Source: Oligoflexia bacterium (GTDB taxonomy: Bacteria > Bdellovibrionota > UBA1018). From it: a DNA stretch of 36,540 nt. Positions 8,170 to 15,950 of this stretch are shown in pieces (position 1 is the first letter of the stretch; each line of letters starts with the position of its first letter). Where the stretch lies: positions 1 to 36,540 of the forward strand of contig JARLHE010000050.1 of the NCBI GenBank assembly GCA_031292385.1, read 5' to 3'. Below the pieces are notes generated by a model. It saw nothing but the letters and a program-made list of their open reading frames with translations. It had not been told where the DNA came from and did not search any database. A program made the translations under genes and the position numbers.

Positions 8170-8967
8170 ATGAAAAAGAATTTCCCGATTCAATGTGTTT
8201 TCTTGAGCGTTCTCCTGGCCGCTTCGGGCTGTTTGAAAACCCGGGCGCAACTCCGCGAGGATAATACGAATCCGGATGATTCCACGAACCGCTCGGCGCA
8301 AGCCAATGGCGCGACCGCGCCGCAGCCCGGCCGAATCGTGGACGCCCAGCCGCAAGGCGCTTACGCGATGGACGAGCTCAGATCCGAGCTGACGCAACTT
8401 CAGGGCCGCGTCGAGGACGTCGAACGCGCGCGAAAAGACGCCGACGAAAAGGCGCAAAAAGAGCAAAGCGGCCCGGCGGCCCAAGCGCAAAAAGACCAGT
8501 CCCAGAAATTCGAAGCGCGACTCGCCGCTCTCGAGCTGGCCCAGGAGAAAATCCTGACTCAGCTGCAGAAAATGCAGGAAAGCCAGACGGCGGCGGCCAC
8601 GATGAGCCCCGAGGACGCGCTGGGAGCCGGAAAAGTCGCCATGGAAAGCGCGAACTACGACGCGGCTATCGAGAGCTTTTCGACCGCGCTGAAAACGGCC
8701 AAGGGCAAAACGGCCGAGGACGCGACCTTCCTTCGCGCCGAGGCCTACTTTCAGCAAAAGCAGTATAAGAAAGCCATTATCGACTTCTCGAAATTCCCGG
8801 AAAAATACACCCAGTCGAAGTACATGTCCCGCGCCCTTTATCGCATCGGCCAATCCTTCGACGCATTGGGCATGAAAGACGACGCCAAGGGCTTCTATCA
8901 GGAGCTCGTGGACAAGCACCCCAAATCCAAAGAAGCCAAGATGGTCCGCGCCAAGCTCAGGAACTAG
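8170..8967 (+). CDS. YbgF/CpoB-like TPR lipoprotein
   Basis: A 265-residue predicted lipoprotein with three regions: a signal peptide with lipobox ASGC (Cys21); a Lys/Gln/Ala/Glu-rich coiled coil at about 60-130; and C-terminal tetratricopeptide repeats at about 145-265 (NYDAAIESFSTAL, AYFQQKQYKKAIIDFSKFPEKY, LYRIGQSFDALGMKDDAKGFYQELVDKHPKS). This architecture matches YbgF/CpoB, which coordinates Tol-Pal with peptidoglycan synthesis. I chose the ATG at 8170 because it starts a canonical MKKN signal peptide and has AGGA 11 nt upstream; the frame is open back to a TTG at 8122, but that start would bury the signal peptide. It lies 13 nt before the next gene. Confidence 0.85.
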   Translation: MKKNFPIQCVFLSVLLAASGCLKTRAQLREDNTNPDDSTNRSAQANGATAPQPGRIVDAQPQGAYAMDELRSELTQLQGRVEDVERARKDADEKAQKEQSGPAAQAQKDQSQKFEARLAALELAQEKILTQLQKMQESQTAAATMSPEDALGAGKVAMESANYDAAIESFSTALKTAKGKTAEDATFLRAEAYFQQKQYKKAIIDFSKFPEKYTQSKYMSRALYRIGQSFDALGMKDDAKGFYQELVDKHPKSKEAKMVRAKLRN

Positions 8968-8980
8968 GAACCACGCCTCA

Positions 8981-10504
8981 ATGCTTCTCGCGCTTTTGCT
9001 GACGCTTGCGAATATTGCGATGCCGCAGGCGGCGCGCGCCGACGTTTTGATCGTTCATTCGAACGACGTTCTCGGTGAAATCGAGCCGTGCGGTTGCCGA
9101 AGCAACCCGCTCGGAGGGATGGCGCGAAAAGCGAATCTGCTGAAGAAACTCGAGCAAGCCAACGAAGTCGTTCAACTCGACGCCGGGGACCTGCTCTTTC
9201 CCAGCGACTCCCTGCCGCCGATGCTCGAAAAACAATCCGAGCTTCAGGCGAAATTCCTGCTCTCCGCGATGGACCAGCTTCATCACGACGCGATCGTCCC
9301 CGGGGAAAAGGATTTCGCCCTGGGCTGGAAAACCTTTCAAAAGCTCCGCGCGGGCTCGAAAGCCAAGTTTCTCGCCGCGAATCTCTATTTGAGTAAATCG
9401 AATTCGCCGGCGCTCGCGCCTTACGCGATTTTCGAGCGAAAAAACCGGGACGGCAAGAAGATCCGGGTCGCCGTCATCGGGCTCGTAGGCGAAGACCTCA
9501 AATGGCCCAAAGAACTCAAAGCCTCGCCGGCCATTGCCGCCGCCAAGCGGGAAGTCCACGCACTTGAAGGCAAAGCGGATTTGATCGTCGCGCTGACCCA
9601 CGAAGGGCTCGAAGCCGATCGGGCGCTCGCGCAAGCCGTGCCCGGAATCGACATCATCATCGGCGGGCATACCCAATCGTTTCTGCAAAACCCGCTGGTC
9701 ATCGGCAAAGCGCGGATTTACCAAAGCTCGTTCCGCAATCAGTACATCGGCGTCTTGCCGGCAAAAAAGCCGTTTAACGGCGAAGGATACGAGCTCGTCG
9801 GCCTCGATCCCGCCTACGACTCGCCGGCGGAAAAGCCCAGCCAGACCGACCGGCTGGTGCAGGAATTCAAGGCCGGTATCGCGAAATTCAACCTGACCGA
9901 GGTCGCCCAACAAACCGAAACGAAGGCCCCGCAGGCTCCCGCCGGAAGCGCTCCGAAATTTCAAACCTGGGTCAGATGCGCCGAGTGCCATACCGAGCAA
10001 TTCGATTTCTGGCGCCGAACGCCGCATGCGCGCGCCCTCTCGCCGCTGGTCAAAGCCGGGCAATCAGCCAACAAAGAATGCCTTTCTTGCCACACGGTGG
10101 GCCTGGGTGACCCCGAAGGGCTTCTCGACATTTCAAAGCTCGCCACCCTTCGCGGGGATAAGGCCATCTCCACGCCCGAGCTCAACACGTTTTTGGAATC
10201 CATGACCCAGGCAAAATCGATGGATGCGCCGGTGACCCTGACGCCGCTGGATCCGCCGATGCCGCTCAATCAAGCCATCAGTCGGATCGACCGTTCTTGG
10301 ACTCCCGTGCAATGCGAGAACTGCCACAAAGGATCGCAAGACCATCCCTTCTCGAACCCGATGAGCGAAAAAGTCGTCGTCACCACCTGCGTTCAATGCC
10401 ATACCGCCGAACGCGCGCCCGCCTGGTACACCAAGGACGGCAAACTCGACGAGAAAATCGCCGCGGAGAAAAAAGCGAAGATCGCCTGTCCCGCGAGCAA
10501 TTAA
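8981..10504 (+). CDS. Metallophosphatase-like / tetraheme cytochrome c fusion, exported
   Basis: A 507-residue exported protein with a signal peptide (cleavage probably after AARA20). Residues about 21-280 resemble the 5'-nucleotidase/UshA metallophosphatase fold: LIVHSNDVLGEIEPCGC (24-39), LDAGDLLF (66-73), ALTHEGLEAD (204-213), IIIGGHTQS (226-233). Residues about 325-507 carry four c-type heme motifs: CAECH (333-337), CLSCH (367-371), CENCH (445-449) and CVQCH (470-474). The arrangement is known among multiheme cytochromes of Deltaproteobacteria and implies periplasmic electron transfer. The family's GNHE/GNHD site reads GEKDF (108-112) and the final GGHTH reads GGHTQ, so phosphatase activity is doubtful. 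AGGA sits about 9 nt before the ATG. The stop codon shares a TTAA with the opposing gene. Confidence 0.87.
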   Translation: MLLALLLTLANIAMPQAARADVLIVHSNDVLGEIEPCGCRSNPLGGMARKANLLKKLEQANEVVQLDAGDLLFPSDSLPPMLEKQSELQAKFLLSAMDQLHHDAIVPGEKDFALGWKTFQKLRAGSKAKFLAANLYLSKSNSPALAPYAIFERKNRDGKKIRVAVIGLVGEDLKWPKELKASPAIAAAKREVHALEGKADLIVALTHEGLEADRALAQAVPGIDIIIGGHTQSFLQNPLVIGKARIYQSSFRNQYIGVLPAKKPFNGEGYELVGLDPAYDSPAEKPSQTDRLVQEFKAGIAKFNLTEVAQQTETKAPQAPAGSAPKFQTWVRCAECHTEQFDFWRRTPHARALSPLVKAGQSANKECLSCHTVGLGDPEGLLDISKLATLRGDKAISTPELNTFLESMTQAKSMDAPVTLTPLDPPMPLNQAISRIDRSWTPVQCENCHKGSQDHPFSNPMSEKVVVTTCVQCHTAERAPAWYTKDGKLDEKIAAEKKAKIACPASN

Positions 10505-11037
10505 CGCGATATAAAACCGACTTGCGAATGCGCGAAAAAGCGCGCGTTGAACGCGGGATCGTCGCCGCTAGCCAACCGCGGATTCAACAGACCGATCGTA
10601 TCAAGCACCGAGCGCCTGAAAAGAAAAGAGCTGGAAAGCCCCGCTCTCTCGCTGCACGTGACTCCGCCATAAGCGTCATGACGGGGATCTTTCAAATATT
10701 CGACTCTCTCGAGCAAAAAGCCTGGATCCCATGAATCATCCGCGCCATGAATCACCAAGTAATCGCTGTCGGAGGTCAGAATGGCGAAATTCAGCGAAGC
10801 CACCATCCCCACGGGCCGAGGAAGATGAAGTTTTTTGAGGCGACCACGGAATTCCGAAGAAAACGACCGAAGAACGCTCTCGACCGCATCTCGACCTCCT
10901 CCATCGTTCACGACGACCATCTGCCAGTTTTGATAAGTCTGTTTCAAAACATTCACGCAAGCCCTGCGCAACGGAAACGATTGGCCGTCCGTGTAACGGA
11001 TAACGACGACTTCTGTGCTGCTCTGTGAAAAACTCAT
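10501..11037 (-). CDS. Family 2 glycosyltransferase-like protein, short
   Basis: A 178-residue cytosolic protein similar to the GT-A domain of family 2 glycosyltransferases: VVVIRYTDGQSFPLRRACVN for the first strand and helix, LKQTYQNWQMVVVNDGG for the nucleotide-sugar site, and DYLVIHGADDSWDP for the metal-binding region. It ends soon after a LFRRSVLDTIGLLNPRL segment, so the later acceptor-binding part of a usual 250-350 residue enzyme is missing. It is either a minimal or a truncated enzyme. Start: ATG at 11037, or a GTG 12 nt earlier; neither has a clear ribosome site. The stop TAA lies in the same TTAA as the opposing cytochrome gene's stop. It diverges from a ribbon-helix-helix gene. 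Acceptor and sugar are unknown. Confidence 0.68.
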   Translation of the reverse strand: MSFSQSSTEVVVIRYTDGQSFPLRRACVNVLKQTYQNWQMVVVNDGGGRDAVESVLRSFSSEFRGRLKKLHLPRPVGMVASLNFAILTSDSDYLVIHGADDSWDPGFLLERVEYLKDPRHDAYGGVTCSERAGLSSSFLFRRSVLDTIGLLNPRLASGDDPAFNARFFAHSQVGFISR

Positions 11038-11060
11038 ATAATCGAGCACTTATATAAAAA

Positions 11061-11115
11061 ATACATTGTATGTCAACCAGAAAGTATTGCGTCATACAAT
11101 AACCGAGTCATACAC
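11061..11115. promoter_or_regulatory. AT-rich divergent control region with operator-like repeats
   Basis: Between the GT2-like gene and the ribbon-helix-helix gene. ATACA-T-TGTAT at 11061-11071 is a perfect dyad. TTGTATG (11066-11072) is the exact reverse complement of CATACAA (11093-11099). GTCATACA occurs twice as direct repeats at 11091-11098 and 11107-11114, a 16-nt period. Ribbon-helix-helix proteins often bind such short repeats and control themselves, so this is a plausible operator. The surrounding TATATAAAAAA stretch could serve either promoter. Confidence 0.45.
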
Positions 11116-11123
11116 TACAACAA

Positions 11124-11342
11124 ATGCCTCTGCCTTTGATGCCCAAACGAGAGCCCCGTGCCGTGCCCGTTTCCGTGCGCCTTTCCAAACGCGCGGCCGA
11201 GCAGCTCAAGCGCCTGGCCACCCACCACAACATGAGCCAGGCCGACGTCATCGAGAACTTGCTCGCCCAAGAGTACGAGCAATTCGAAAAATCCCTGAAA
11301 AATCTCAAGGCTGCGGATTCCGCAAATACGCACCACAAATAA
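11124..11342 (+). CDS. Ribbon-helix-helix (CopG-like) DNA-binding protein
   Basis: A 72-residue basic protein. VPVSVRLSKRAAEQLKRLA gives the beta-strand and first helix, and NMSQADVIENLLAQEYE the second helix of a ribbon-helix-helix fold, which dimerises and inserts its strands into the DNA major groove. No toxin gene follows: the next gene is tsaD, 27 nt downstream. It may therefore be a stand-alone regulator, perhaps of itself and the divergent GT2-like gene. No good ribosome site precedes the ATG. The upstream repeats (11061-11115) are candidate binding sites. Confidence 0.7.
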   Translation: MPLPLMPKREPRAVPVSVRLSKRAAEQLKRLATHHNMSQADVIENLLAQEYEQFEKSLKNLKAADSANTHHK

Positions 11343-11369
11343 GATTTTAACTGTTGTAATAGTAATTGC

Positions 11370-12452
11370 GTGACTGACTCGACCCGAATCACCACAGTTT
11401 TAGGCATAGAATCTTCCTGCGACGAATGCAGCGCCGCGGTGGTCCGCTATGAGGGGCCGGCTTCGGTCCGGTGCCTGAGCGTTTCGACTTTTTCGCAGAT
11501 CGAAATTCATCGGCCCTACGGCGGCGTCGTACCGGAAATCGCTTCGCGAAATCATCTCGAGTCGATCAACCCGATGATCGACCGGGCGCTCGCGGATGCC
11601 GGCGTCGCTATCGATGGCATCGCCGTCACCAATCGCCCGGGACTCGTCGGCGCGCTCCTCGTGGGTGTCAGCGCGGCGAAAGCGCTCGCCTACGCCCATG
11701 CAAAACCGCTGGTCGCCACCCACCATCTCGAAGGGCATGCGGCGAGCATTTTCCTGGATCGCGAGAAGGACGCGGGAGAAATCCCGCTGCCCCTGCTTCT
11801 TGCGGTCGTCTCCGGCGGTCACACCAACCTTTACGTGATGAAAAGCCTGCCCGCCGGATGGAGCGAAACTTTTCTCTCGGACTCGCTCGTCGGACGGTCG
11901 CGCGATGATGCCGCCGGAGAAGCGTTTGATAAAACGGCCAAAATCCTGGGCTTCCCGTACCCCGGCGGAGTTTGGATCGACCGCACGGCTCAAGCAGGCA
12001 ACGCCGCTGCTTTTGACTTCCCTCGCGCGCTTCCGCAAAAGACGAATTTCGATTTCTCCTTCAGCGGCTTGAAAACGGCGGTCGCGCTCGCCGCCGAAAA
12101 AATCCGGAAAGAGAATCGGCTGCAGGAAAACCTGCCGGACCTCTGCGCATCCCTCCAGGAGGCGATCGTGGACGCCCTGCTCGGAAAAATGTACCGCGCC
12201 TCCCACGAATATCGATGCCGGTCGCTGGCGATCGTCGGAGGAGTCGCCGCCAACAGCCGTCTTCGCGGCAGGCTCGACGCCGAATGGAAAGCGCAAGGAT
12301 ACGCCGTCCCGCCGCTTTTTCCGAAACACGCGTATTGCACGGATAACGCCGCGATGATCGCGGCGGCCGGTCTTTTCAGGCTGCGGCAGGGCCGCGCGCT
12401 GGCGCAGGCCGATCTGCTCACCCTGAACGCCATCGCGAATCCCGAGCGATAG
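11370..12452 (+). CDS. tsaD: tRNA N6-adenosine threonylcarbamoyltransferase
   Basis: Transfers the threonylcarbamoyl group to A37 of ANN-decoding tRNAs, working with TsaB, TsaC and TsaE. The 360-residue length is near the usual 335-350. Signatures of the ASKHA fold are visible: VLGIESSCDECSAAVV (10-25), the metal site HHLEGH (118-123), VVSGGHTNLY, DDAAGEAFDKTAKILGFPYPGG, FSFSGLKTAV, IVGGVAANSRLR and the late CTDNAAMIA. The start is GTG at 11370, the only plausible one before the first conserved strand; no strong ribosome site is seen. It begins a densely packed run of genes (tsaD, rsmA, DUF502, smpB) with gaps of 11 nt or less. Confidence 0.96.
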   Translation: MTDSTRITTVLGIESSCDECSAAVVRYEGPASVRCLSVSTFSQIEIHRPYGGVVPEIASRNHLESINPMIDRALADAGVAIDGIAVTNRPGLVGALLVGVSAAKALAYAHAKPLVATHHLEGHAASIFLDREKDAGEIPLPLLLAVVSGGHTNLYVMKSLPAGWSETFLSDSLVGRSRDDAAGEAFDKTAKILGFPYPGGVWIDRTAQAGNAAAFDFPRALPQKTNFDFSFSGLKTAVALAAEKIRKENRLQENLPDLCASLQEAIVDALLGKMYRASHEYRCRSLAIVGGVAANSRLRGRLDAEWKAQGYAVPPLFPKHAYCTDNAAMIAAAGLFRLRQGRALAQADLLTLNAIANPER

Positions 12453-12463
12453 AAACGATAGAG

Positions 12464-13324
12464 ATGATGAATCCCGCCCAAACGAAACGTCGCGCCCTCG
12501 GACAACACTTTCTCAGAGACCAATCGATCGCCTCCGAGATCGCGACGACCGCCTACAACGAAGCCCGCAAAACGGGCTGCTCGGCGATCCTCGAAATCGG
12601 CCCGGGGCGCGCGGCCATTACGGATCCGCTGCTCGATCTGCTCCGACAAGCCGGCCCATCGGCGCCACCGCTCATGCTCTGCGAACGCGACGTTGAGCTG
12701 GCGGCGCAATGGCAAAAGCGCGCGGAGGCGCTTCGCGATCAGGGAATCGCGCTGACGGTCGAGTCCGCTGATTTTCTGCAGCTCCCCGAAGAAGTTTGGC
12801 TCCCGCCCTCGCGCGTGCCGCTCGCGGTCATGTCGAATCTCCCGTACTCGGCGGGAACGGCGATCCTCACCCGAATGGCGGCGTTTCCGGAAAAAATCCC
12901 GGTCATGGTTCTCATGTTTCAAGCCGAAGTCGCCCGCCGCGTCCGCGCGGAACCCGACACGAAAGCCTGGGGAAGCCTTTCGATCTGGATTCAAAATCGC
13001 TGGGATGTGGAAAAATTGCTCTTTGTCCCTCCCGCCGCCTTCAATCCTCCCCCCAAGGTCGACTCGGAAGTCGTCGTCTTGCGGAGACGAGCGGCACCCC
13101 GGGTGAACGTTCCCCGGGATCCCGCATCGGAAAAGCTCTGGGAAGGCCTCCTTCACGCGGCTTTTGCGCACCGGCGCAAAATGCTGCGCTCGGGTCTTCC
13201 GCCCGGAAGCCCCTATAGAATCGCCTTGGACGAGGCTGGCCTCGATGGTACAAAACGAGCTGAAGCGCTGAGTTGGGACGAGTGGTCGCTTTTTTTCACC
13301 GCGCTTAAGGCAAAATTGTCATGA
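12464..13324 (+). CDS. rsmA: 16S rRNA dimethyladenosine transferase
   Basis: KsgA/RsmA dimethylates two adjacent adenosines in the 3' terminal hairpin of 16S rRNA using SAM, a late 30S assembly checkpoint. The 286 residues show RALGQHFLRD (10-19), the SAM-binding EIGPG (44-48), the acidic CERD that follows, catalytic NLPY (125-128), MFQAEVARRV, VPPAAFNPPPKVDSEVV, AFAHRRKMLRSGL and a closing RAEALSWDEW. Two ATGs sit together at 12464 and 12467; either could be used. The stop overlaps the ATG of the DUF502 gene in an ATGA, indicating coupled translation. Confidence 0.95.
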   Translation: MMNPAQTKRRALGQHFLRDQSIASEIATTAYNEARKTGCSAILEIGPGRAAITDPLLDLLRQAGPSAPPLMLCERDVELAAQWQKRAEALRDQGIALTVESADFLQLPEEVWLPPSRVPLAVMSNLPYSAGTAILTRMAAFPEKIPVMVLMFQAEVARRVRAEPDTKAWGSLSIWIQNRWDVEKLLFVPPAAFNPPPKVDSEVVVLRRRAAPRVNVPRDPASEKLWEGLLHAAFAHRRKMLRSGLPPGSPYRIALDEAGLDGTKRAEALSWDEWSLFFTALKAKLS

Positions 13325-13962
13325 AAAAAACCATTCTCACCATCATCGCCCTGCTGAAGTCCAACTTCCTGGCGGGAGTGCTGATCGTCATCCCTTTCTG
13401 CGTCGTCACCTGGATCATCGTCCGGATTCTCGCATTGGTGTGGAGCTTACACGGCTTCATCCCGCAGCAATGGTTGCCGGACGCAATTCTTGACAGTTCC
13501 GTCATTTCCACTTTCGTCAATTTCATCCTGACCTGCATGGTGGCCTTGCTTTTGGCCTTGGGCATTTCCATGCTGGGCTGGTTTTCCAAGCGATACATGG
13601 GGCGCAAAGCGCTCGGCTATGTCGCGGATTTGATCAGCCACATTCCCGTGATCCGCAGCGTGTACAGCGCGCTCGACCAGCTTTTGAAAACGATGTCCGC
13701 CAACGGCGAACAACAATTCAGCCGCGTGGTCTACCTGGAATTCCCCCGCAAGGGCGTCTGGACGCTCGGGTTCGTCACCGGCCCCGCGCGCGGGGCGATC
13801 GTGCCGGAACATCATCTGAATGTATACGTGCCGACCACGCCGAACCCCACCGGTGGCTACTACCTCATCGTCCCCGAAAGCGAAGTCCGCGAAAGCCATA
13901 TGAGGGTCGAAGACGCTTTCAAAAGCATCCTCTCCCTGGGCATGGCTCAAGGAGATCGCTGA
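13321..13962 (+). CDS. DUF502 family inner-membrane protein
   Basis: A 213-residue membrane protein with two hydrophobic segments (about 16-42 and 61-87), the first containing FLAGVLIVIPFCVVTWIIV. Conserved DUF502 features follow: IPVIRSVYSALDQLLK, VVYLEFPRKGVWTLGFVTG, VYVPTTPNPTGGYYLIVPESEV and a closing MRVEDAFKSILSLG. The family is widespread in bacteria and plants with no settled biochemical role. The ATG overlaps the rsmA stop by 4 nt and the smpB GTG follows the stop directly, so it is embedded in an RNA/ribosome-maintenance gene run; that may be co-regulation only. Confidence 0.92.
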   Translation: MKKTILTIIALLKSNFLAGVLIVIPFCVVTWIIVRILALVWSLHGFIPQQWLPDAILDSSVISTFVNFILTCMVALLLALGISMLGWFSKRYMGRKALGYVADLISHIPVIRSVYSALDQLLKTMSANGEQQFSRVVYLEFPRKGVWTLGFVTGPARGAIVPEHHLNVYVPTTPNPTGGYYLIVPESEVRESHMRVEDAFKSILSLGMAQGDR

Positions 13963-14457
13963 GTGGCCGAAAAAAAAGGCGAGGGCGGCATCAAGCTCAT
14001 CGCGACCAACCCGATCGCGCATTCGAATTACTTTATCTCCGAGGTGGTCGAGGCGGGGATCGCGCTCACCGGCACGGAGGTTAAAAGCCTGCGCACCCAA
14101 TCGCCGAACCTGCGCGACGCGTTTGTCGAGGTTCGTCCTTCCAAAGCGGGAGCGAAATCGGGATTCGAAGCCTGGCTGATGAACACCCATATCGGACCCT
14201 ACTCGCACGGCAACGTCTGGAACCACGAAGCCACACGCCGGAGAAAACTTCTTCTTCATACCCATCAGATCGAACGGCTCTTCGGCGCCATTCAGCGCGA
14301 AGGGATGACGGCGGTCCCGATCCAGATGTACTTCAAGAGCGGACGCGCGAAAGTCGAAATCGGCTTGGGCAAAGGCAAAAAGAAACATGATAAACGCCAG
14401 GACCTGAAAAAACGCGCCGCCGAACGAGAAATGGATCAAGCCAAGAAATGCCGGTGA
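13963..14457 (+). CDS. smpB: SsrA-binding protein
   Basis: SmpB binds tmRNA and is essential for trans-translation, rescuing ribosomes stalled on broken mRNAs. The 164 residues show NPIAHSNYFISEVVEAGIAL, GTEVKSLRTQSPNLRDAF, the HIGPYSHGNVWNHEATRRRKLLLH core, VPIQMYFKSGRAKVEIGLGKGKKKHDKR and a basic helical tail. The start is GTG at 13963, directly after the DUF502 stop, with an AAGGAG ribosome site 9-10 nt upstream. The next gene's ATG lies 10 nt inside its 3' end. No ssrA gene was recognised in this window. Confidence 0.96.
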   Translation: MAEKKGEGGIKLIATNPIAHSNYFISEVVEAGIALTGTEVKSLRTQSPNLRDAFVEVRPSKAGAKSGFEAWLMNTHIGPYSHGNVWNHEATRRRKLLLHTHQIERLFGAIQREGMTAVPIQMYFKSGRAKVEIGLGKGKKKHDKRQDLKKRAAEREMDQAKKCR

Positions 14458-15938
14458 TCCTCCGCGCCACGATCGGTCAGATGTTTCTTGCCCGGGTCGA
14501 GAGCTCTTCCACCCGCACCGCGTTCCGTTACAAGCCCTCGTTCAACTTCGAGACGGGCGACCCGGTTCCGCCCGCTCAGTCGAAATGGACCGATTTGAGC
14601 TTTCGAAGATTCTACGACCGGGCGAGGCTCGCCTCGTTCGGCCTTCTCTCGCTGGGCGTGCAGCCGGGCGAAAAGGTCACGCTCTTTTCCGGCACCCGCG
14701 TCGGAGCGGCGTTTTCAGAAATGGCGATTCTCGGCGTCCGGGCGACGATCCACGCGATTCATCCGCTAACCGCTACAATGACTGCGGCAGCCGATTTAGC
14801 CGGTGCACGGATCGCGATCGCGGGGAATTCGGAGCAGCTTCTGAAGCTCCTCGAGATCGAGCACCCGAAGCTCGAAAAAATCGTCGTGATCGACCCCGGT
14901 GCCATGCGGGTCGCGCCCTTGCGCCAATGGAAAAGCGCGTTCGATCCGAAAAACATCCTCACCCTCCAAGCGCTCATCGAATTGGGGCGCAGAGAGGAAG
15001 GGAGAGGGCCCGCGCGCTTTAACGACCACCTCCAAGCGGCGTCACCGAACGAGATCGCCTATTGGACCGCGGACGCCACGCCGCTCACTCACGCGGAGCT
15101 GATCGACGCCACCGCCGATCTCATCAATCAGTTAGGAACCGGCGTGCGCGCCGATCGAGAATGCGCGCTCTCGCTTCTGCCTCCGTCCGATTTATTCGGA
15201 AAACTCGAGGCGCTCGTCAGCACGTCGCTGGGATCGGTTCGGGCTTTCGGAAGGGACCCATCAAAACCGGAACGGGATTTTCTCGATATTCAACCGACCC
15301 TTCTCTTCACCCGCCCCAAGCTTTTGGAAAACGCGTATCTCAAAGCCGAGCAGCAAGGCGCTTCGCCGCTGCTCGATTGGCTGCGGCCTCGGCGTCGCAC
15401 CCGAGAATTCGGATCCCGGCTCCGTTATGCGATCTGCGAGGGTGAGCCGCTTTATCCGGAATCAATCCCGTTTTTCGAACGCTCGGGCACCCAGCTGATC
15501 ATCACTTCCGAGCCTCGGGAAGCTCAAGAGATCCTCGTTCTTGAAACGGGCGAGAAAATCTCGCCGAGAAAGCTGGAGCGAGCGGTCCTGCGGAACCGCC
15601 CCATTCATCAATGCGTCGTCTGGGGCGACCGGAAGCCTTTCGTGACCGCCCTGATCGTTTTGGATCAAAAGCAGGTCCTCGCATTCGCGACCGAAAACCA
15701 CATCCTTTTCAGCGAATACTCGGAATTGATCAAAAACCAGAAAGTCATGTTCTGGGTCGAAAAAATGATTGAGCGCGTCAATGAACCGCTCGCCCCCTAT
15801 GAACGGATCCGAAAGTTTTTGATTTTGCCCGAGGAGCTCCGGATTGACCGAGATGAGCTCACGCCGGACTCGGAAATTCGCCGGGAAATCGTCCAAAGTC
15901 GATACCGGACCGAGTTTGACAAACTCTATGAGGCTTGA
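14448..15938 (+). CDS. Degenerate AMP-binding (acyl-CoA synthetase-like) protein
   Basis: A 496-residue protein that aligns by eye with long-chain acyl-CoA synthetases (600 or so residues): WTDLSFRRFYDRARLASFGLLSLGVQPGEKV, then FSGTRVGAAFSEMAILGVRATIHAIHP at the start, and ETGEKISPRKLE with LIVLD, NEPLAPYERIRKFLIL and ELTPDSEIRREI near the end. The catalytic motifs are eroded. The glycine/lysine P-loop (TSGTTGxPKG) reads YWTADATPLTH (205-215), shortened and without lysine; the YGxTE motif is absent near 345-360; and the C-terminal LTPxxKxKR lysine reads SEIRRE (475-480). The frame is intact, so this looks like a maintained non-enzymatic paralogue and not a decaying pseudogene. It overlaps smpB by 10 nt. 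Confidence 0.82.
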   Translation: MPVILRATIGQMFLARVESSSTRTAFRYKPSFNFETGDPVPPAQSKWTDLSFRRFYDRARLASFGLLSLGVQPGEKVTLFSGTRVGAAFSEMAILGVRATIHAIHPLTATMTAAADLAGARIAIAGNSEQLLKLLEIEHPKLEKIVVIDPGAMRVAPLRQWKSAFDPKNILTLQALIELGRREEGRGPARFNDHLQAASPNEIAYWTADATPLTHAELIDATADLINQLGTGVRADRECALSLLPPSDLFGKLEALVSTSLGSVRAFGRDPSKPERDFLDIQPTLLFTRPKLLENAYLKAEQQGASPLLDWLRPRRRTREFGSRLRYAICEGEPLYPESIPFFERSGTQLIITSEPREAQEILVLETGEKISPRKLERAVLRNRPIHQCVVWGDRKPFVTALIVLDQKQVLAFATENHILFSEYSELIKNQKVMFWVEKMIERVNEPLAPYERIRKFLILPEELRIDRDELTPDSEIRREIVQSRYRTEFDKLYEA

Positions 15939-15950
15939 TAACAACCTCGC

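Noticed and set aside
11124..11342. Antitoxin of a toxin-antitoxin pair
   Set aside because: The fold fits, but no toxin-like gene is adjacent: tsaD follows and a glycosyltransferase-like gene diverges.
11400..13171. Long minus-strand frames under tsaD and rsmA (309 and 393 codons)
   Set aside because: Both lie opposite strongly conserved genes and look like codon-bias shadows.
13447..14439. 330-codon minus-strand frame across DUF502 and smpB
   Set aside because: Spans two unrelated real genes on the other strand.
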